A program made the position numbers and the translations under genes. The notes beneath the pieces are model-generated. The model searched no databases, had not been told where the DNA came from, and worked only from the letters and a program-made list of their open reading frames with translations. A stretch of DNA of 9,039 nt from Dehalococcoidia bacterium (GTDB taxonomy: Bacteria; Chloroflexota; Dehalococcoidia; UBA1151; UBA1328), in the NCBI GenBank assembly GCA_030745955.1, contig JASLNQ010000069.1, positions 1 through 9,039 of the forward strand. The letters run 5' to 3'. How positions within the stretch are numbered: position 1 is the stretch's first letter; each line of letters begins with the position of its first letter. Shown piece after piece: positions 6,211 through 9,039 of this stretch.

Positions 6211-7455
6211 ATGTCGCCTGCGACCCGCCCGATCAAGTCCATCCAACCTGAATCACATCCGCCGCTTGCCGGCAAGACGGTGGTCCTCGGCGTGACCGGC
6301 TCGATCGCTGCCTACAAGGCTGCCGACCTCACGAGCAAACTGGTACAGGCCGGCGCCAGCATCGACGTGATCATGACATCGGCGGCAACCGAGTTCGTGG
6401 GCGCTGCAACTTTCGAGGCACTGACCCACCGGCCCGTCACTACCGGTCTCTGGGAGGCACACTCCGAACTGAGCATCGATCACGTGGCCCTCGCCCTGCG
6501 CGCCGACTGTGTAGTGGTTGCCCCGGCGACTGCGAACACCCTTGCGAAACTGGCCCTGGGGCTCGCCGACGACCCGTTATCGGCAACCGTCCTGGCGACC
6601 GAGGCACCGGTGATCGTGGCACCTGCAATGGATGCCGACATGTTCGCCAGCGCATCAACCCAGCGAAATGTCGAGACGCTGATAGGCGACGGCGTTGTGA
6701 TCGCCGGACCCGCCAGCGGCCGTCTCGCCTCCGGGCTTGTCGGCAAAGGCCGGCTCGTCGATACCACAGTGCTGGTCGGACTGGTCAGGCAGGCCATCGG
6801 ACGCCACGGTGACTACGCGGGCAGGCGCGTTATCGTGTCGGCCGGGGGGACGCGACAGCCGATCGACCCGGTCAGGTTCATATCGAACCGGTCAACCGGA
6901 AAGATGGGGTACGCAATCGCTGAAGCCGCACGTGACCGCGGGGCCGACGTGCTGCTCGTCACCGCGGCCGGTCTTCCCGACCCTGCCGGAATCGAGGTAG
7001 TAAAAGCGTCGACGGTCGATGAAATGCGGGATGCCGTCCTCCCGTCATCGTCCGATGCCGACCTGCTGGTGATGGCAGCCGCGATCGCCGATTTCACGCC
7101 CGCCACGGTTGCCGACCAGAAGATCAAGAAACAGGCCACCGGCGGGATGACACTTGAGCTCGCACGCGTCGAGGATTTCATGCCACTGGCGCACGGCCGT
7201 CGCCTGGTGAAGGTTGCATTTGCGGCCGAAACAAGCGATGTCGAGGCGAACGCCCGGACCAAGGCAGCACCGAAAGGCGCGGCGTTCGTGGTGGCGAACA
7301 ACGTGAGTGAACCGGGAAGTGGGTTCGGCACCGACACCAACCGCGTTACATTTGTCGATGCCGCCGGCACCAGTGAAGCGTTGCCACTGATGAGCAAACT
7401 GGATGTCGGGCACGCGATTCTCACCCGTGCCCTGCCTTTGCTCGCAAAACACTAG
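6211..7455 (+). CDS. coaBC: bifunctional phosphopantothenoylcysteine decarboxylase / phosphopantothenate-cysteine ligase
   Basis: CoaBC (Dfp) joins 4'-phosphopantothenate to cysteine using CTP (CoaB, C-terminal half) and decarboxylates the product to 4'-phosphopantetheine using FMN (CoaC, N-terminal half). The CoaC half is residues about 20-190. GVTGSIAAYKA is at 27-37, the catalytic His is H91 in IDHVAL, and PATANT is at 105-110. The PxMN motif reads PAMD (D141 for Asn), and the ACG motif of the substrate clamp reads ASG (S174 for Cys). The CoaB half is about 203-414: GGTRQPIDPVRFISNRSTGK at 212-231 with N226, AAAIADF at 289-295, KIKK at 304-307, VAFAAET at 335-341, and GFGTDTNRV at 371-379. 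The 414-residue length is normal. The first ~18 residues extend beyond the E. coli start, but the ATG at 6211 fits the promoter spacing. The Cys loss is discussed in the findings. Confidence 0.96.
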   Translation: MSPATRPIKSIQPESHPPLAGKTVVLGVTGSIAAYKAADLTSKLVQAGASIDVIMTSAATEFVGAATFEALTHRPVTTGLWEAHSELSIDHVALALRADCVVVAPATANTLAKLALGLADDPLSATVLATEAPVIVAPAMDADMFASASTQRNVETLIGDGVVIAGPASGRLASGLVGKGRLVDTTVLVGLVRQAIGRHGDYAGRRVIVSAGGTRQPIDPVRFISNRSTGKMGYAIAEAARDRGADVLLVTAAGLPDPAGIEVVKASTVDEMRDAVLPSSSDADLLVMAAAIADFTPATVADQKIKKQATGGMTLELARVEDFMPLAHGRRLVKVAFAAETSDVEANARTKAAPKGAAFVVANNVSEPGSGFGTDTNRVTFVDAAGTSEALPLMSKLDVGHAILTRALPLLAKH

Positions 7456-7571
7456 TTCCCAAATCTGGTTGCCGGGCGTTCTGTATCGGTGTGACGGCTG
7501 CGTCGTTAGTGCAACTCACCGCACACCCTTGGCCGGCACACCGGGCTGTTCGCTCGCCTGACGGTCAGCGT

Positions 7572-7585
7572 GCCCGGACACGGGC
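7572..7585. repeat. short GC-rich hairpin
   Basis: GCCCG (7572-7576) pairs with CGGGC (7581-7585) around a GACA loop, in the 265-bp gap between coaBC and the 90-residue gene and just upstream of the -10 candidate. No T-run follows. It is short enough to be chance. Confidence 0.25.
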
Positions 7586-7619
7586 CAATATTTCGTACCC
7601 GGAACATGGTGCAGGGTCG

Positions 7620-7625
7620 TAGAAT
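7620..7625 (+). promoter_or_regulatory. -10 candidate for the small gene-RraA operon
   Basis: TAGAAT is identical to the hexamer upstream of the 578-residue gene. It would give a start near 7632 and a leader of about 90 nt before the ATG at 7721. No -35 consensus is visible. Confidence 0.4.
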
Positions 7626-7635
7626 ACGGACGCTC

Positions 7636-7650
7636 AATTTCGCTGAAATT
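7636..7650. promoter_or_regulatory. inverted repeat just past the predicted start
   Basis: AATTTC (7636-7641) and GAAATT (7645-7650) form a perfect inverted repeat with a 3-nt centre, AT-rich in otherwise GC-rich surroundings. It lies about 5-19 nt after the predicted transcription start, so it could be an operator for the small gene and RraA-family gene. Confidence 0.35.
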
Positions 7651-7720
7651 ATCGGCACTGGCGGCGCGGACCGCGTCGTCTCAATGTTCACTCGCAACGG
7701 GGCAGGGTAAGGACACGCAG

Positions 7721-7993
7721 ATGAGGCTGTACTGGAAGCAGAAGAAAAAGGGAATTGATCTGATCGTCGAGGATGACGAGGGCGACACTTTTTCTGTTGG
7801 TGGCGTCCGTGACACCAAGCGCGGAATCGAGGCCCTGGCCAAGACCACCGGCTACGACCCTGGTCGCGCGGTCAAGGGCCTGGACTCGATCGAGGAGGGA
7901 CGGGTGTTCGTCGAGCAGTTCGAGCCGTGGCGGGAGTTCTTCCCCGGCAGTCCACTCTCTATCGAACCCGATATCATCCCGCTCGACCAGTAA
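7721..7993 (+). CDS. 90-aa protein of unknown function
   Basis: I do not recognise this protein. It is small, highly charged and soluble, with a basic stretch at residues 6-10 (KQKKK), an acidic stretch at 17-22 (EDDEGD), and an aromatic C-terminal part (EQFEPWREFF at 65-74). It has no Cys, no membrane segment and no signal peptide. A strand-rich N-terminal half, then a helix around 32-45, then a mixed tail are suggested by eye. The start is strong: TAAGGA at 7708-7713 lies 7 nt before the ATG, and codon use looks like that of its neighbours. The RraA-family gene starts 23 nt downstream, so they are probably cotranscribed and perhaps functionally linked. Confidence 0.75.
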   Translation: MRLYWKQKKKGIDLIVEDDEGDTFSVGGVRDTKRGIEALAKTTGYDPGRAVKGLDSIEEGRVFVEQFEPWREFFPGSPLSIEPDIIPLDQ

Positions 7994-8016
7994 TCACTCC
8001 GTAGTAGTAAATCGCC

Positions 8017-8703
8017 ATGAAAACAGTCGACCAGGCAGTCCTCAACATGCTCGCCGAATACGATTCCGCCACGGTTCAGAACGCCGGGATACTCGTGCGC
8101 GGGTTCATTCCCGAAGATGAGGACTACACCGACCCGAGCGTACGTGAATACGTTTCCCCCGGACCGCATCCGGCAGTCGGGTATGCCCTGACTTCAACCT
8201 GGGCGCCGCTCAACGAGCAACCGGGCCTCGATTCAGACCGCATCAGCTATTTCGACTCAATCGCACGTGCGAACGTGCCGGTCATCGTTGTCCAGCAGGA
8301 TGTTGAAAAGCCGGCACGGCGCGGTGCGATCATCGGTGATGGCATGGCCTACCAGATGAAGGCACTCGGTGCCGTCGGTGCGCTGGTCGATGGCAACGCG
8401 CGGGATGTTCCCGGCATTGAGCAGGCGGGACTCCCGCTCTGGGCGACCGGCCGGGTGCCGGGGCACGGCCCGTTCAACATGATCGAGCACGGGATTCCCG
8501 TTACCGTGGCCAGCCTGAAGATCCGCCCTGGCGACATCCTGGTCTGCGATGCCGACGGCACCACCCGGGTGCCGGTCGATATCGCCGCCGATGTCGCAGA
8601 GATGTGCGCCGAGGTCCGGGCCAGGGAGGGTGAATCGCACCGGTTTTTCGCTGCCCCCGGCTTCACCACGGACCAGTGGGAAGAGTGGAAAGCGCGGGGT
8701 TAG
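8017..8703 (+). CDS. RraA-family protein (HMG aldolase / oxaloacetate decarboxylase-like)
   Basis: This 228-residue protein belongs to the RraA / 4-hydroxy-4-methyl-2-oxoglutarate aldolase family, once annotated as dimethylmenaquinone methyltransferase. Members bind a divalent metal and often cleave 2-oxo acids to pyruvate or decarboxylate oxaloacetate; RraA itself inhibits RNase E. The family signature is present: GDGMAYQMKALGAVG at 107-121, then GALVDGNARD at 121-130 with R129 and D130 as the expected substrate- and metal-binding residues, and PGDILVCDADG at 171-181. The length is typical of the aldolase-like members and longer than E. coli RraA, which favours an enzyme over an RNase E regulator. 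The physiological substrate is unknown. There is no Shine-Dalgarno sequence before the ATG; the gene probably depends on coupling to the 90-residue gene ending 23 nt upstream. Confidence 0.9.
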   Translation: MKTVDQAVLNMLAEYDSATVQNAGILVRGFIPEDEDYTDPSVREYVSPGPHPAVGYALTSTWAPLNEQPGLDSDRISYFDSIARANVPVIVVQQDVEKPARRGAIIGDGMAYQMKALGAVGALVDGNARDVPGIEQAGLPLWATGRVPGHGPFNMIEHGIPVTVASLKIRPGDILVCDADGTTRVPVDIAADVAEMCAEVRAREGESHRFFAAPGFTTDQWEEWKARG

Positions 8704-9039
8704 GGTTCGGGAGTTGGGACGAGGTCGGCCTTGGAAATGTATGCGCACATCGCCTGCACGCTACCACCGTCATTCTGGGCTTGATTCAGAATCTCTCATC
8801 AACCTCAACAACGACAGCGACGCTTGCACCTCATGTGCTGTGCTTAGTCCGCTCCAGGCAAGCCGACGGTATCCAGTCGAGGTCCTCTTCCGCTCCGGTC
8901 GGGAAATCGCGTGTTGGCTGGCTCGCGATGTCGCCCGTATTGACGGCGATCCTGAATCAAGCTGGCTCTGTTGACATCATATGTACATGTCCTGGAGTCA
9001 TCTGTGTGCGATGTAAAGGGCTATCGGCTTTCTGAAGAG
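8704..9039. other. right-hand non-coding flank
   Basis: No credible gene is seen in these 336 bp. The open frames are short and read as random peptide. The stretch holds a short palindrome (8772-8792), an inverted copy of part of it (8952-8962), and an isolated TTGACA (8971-8976) followed by no convincing -10 at 16-18 bp. One minus-strand frame is open from the right edge to about 8955, about 25 codons, too short to call. No tRNA or terminator was recognised. Confidence 0.6.
8768..8795 (+). repeat. short palindromic repeat, dispersed-repeat type
   Basis: ATTCTG (8772-8777) pairs with CAGAAT (8787-8792) around GGCTTGATT. The layout (CGTCATT, stem, CTTGATT, stem, CTC) resembles the CGTCATCCCGGACTTGATCC-type palindromes scattered through many bacterial genomes. 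Eleven bases of it, GCTTGATTCAG (8779-8789), recur inverted at 8952-8962. Only one full copy is in the window, so its dispersal is inferred. Confidence 0.4.

Noticed and set aside
6813..7424. 203-codon minus-strand frame
   Set aside because: It lies antisense within coaBC, which has full family motifs.
8971..8976. TTGACA as the -35 of a downstream promoter
   Set aside because: No acceptable -10 hexamer lies 16-18 bp downstream and no gene start follows in the window.

Overview
The window is high-GC (by eye around 60%) bacterial DNA. It holds seven convincing protein genes and two gene-poor flanks. The gene mix suggests a free-living, possibly marine heterotroph: a PAL-type beta-propeller lyase, a beta-lactamase-fold serine hydrolase, an RraA-type aldolase-like protein and an alpha-helical orphan, placed next to two coenzyme A genes. 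It reminds me of Chloroflexota of the SAR202/Dehalococcoidia type. That is an impression from gene content; there is no rRNA or other phylogenetic marker here to settle it.

Layout. Positions 1-1234 have no credible gene. They contain two ~97-bp copies of a repeat that begins with a C-rich stem capped by a TTCG loop (321-418 and 788-883), a compound hairpin between them, and a pair of overlapping hairpins just past the 3' end of the first gene. The minus-strand serine hydrolase (1235-2293) is divergent from a 578-residue orphan on the plus strand (2516-4252), whose upstream region has an extended -10 element. Next come a six-bladed propeller with the full catalytic and zinc-ligand set of peptidyl-alpha-hydroxyglycine alpha-amidating lyase (4369-5316), type III pantothenate kinase coaX (5412-6197) and the bifunctional coaBC (6211-7455). 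The last genes are a 90-residue orphan (7721-7993) and an RraA-family protein (8017-8703), probably one operon. Positions 8704-9039 look non-coding and carry a short dispersed-type palindrome.

How the genes work together. CoaX and CoaBC supply three of the five steps from pantothenate to CoA: phosphorylation, cysteine ligation and decarboxylation. Both lack a Shine-Dalgarno sequence and have a -10-like hexamer 9-10 nt before the start codon, which suggests leaderless transcripts. The -10 of coaBC overlaps the stop codon of coaX. The orphan at 2516, the propeller and the 90-residue gene have clear AAGGA-type ribosome binding sites instead, so two initiation modes sit side by side. The other enzymes look like small-molecule catabolic proteins. 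The PAL-type lyase would release glyoxylate, and RraA-type enzymes act on 2-oxo acids, but no shared pathway can be shown from this window.

The points most worth a second look are the intact PAL active site in a protein without a monooxygenase partner or signal peptide, the apparently leaderless CoA gene pair, the replaced active-site Cys and Asn in the CoaC half of CoaBC, the TTCG-hairpin repeat, and the two orphan proteins. I found no CRISPR array, tRNA, rRNA or insertion sequence.
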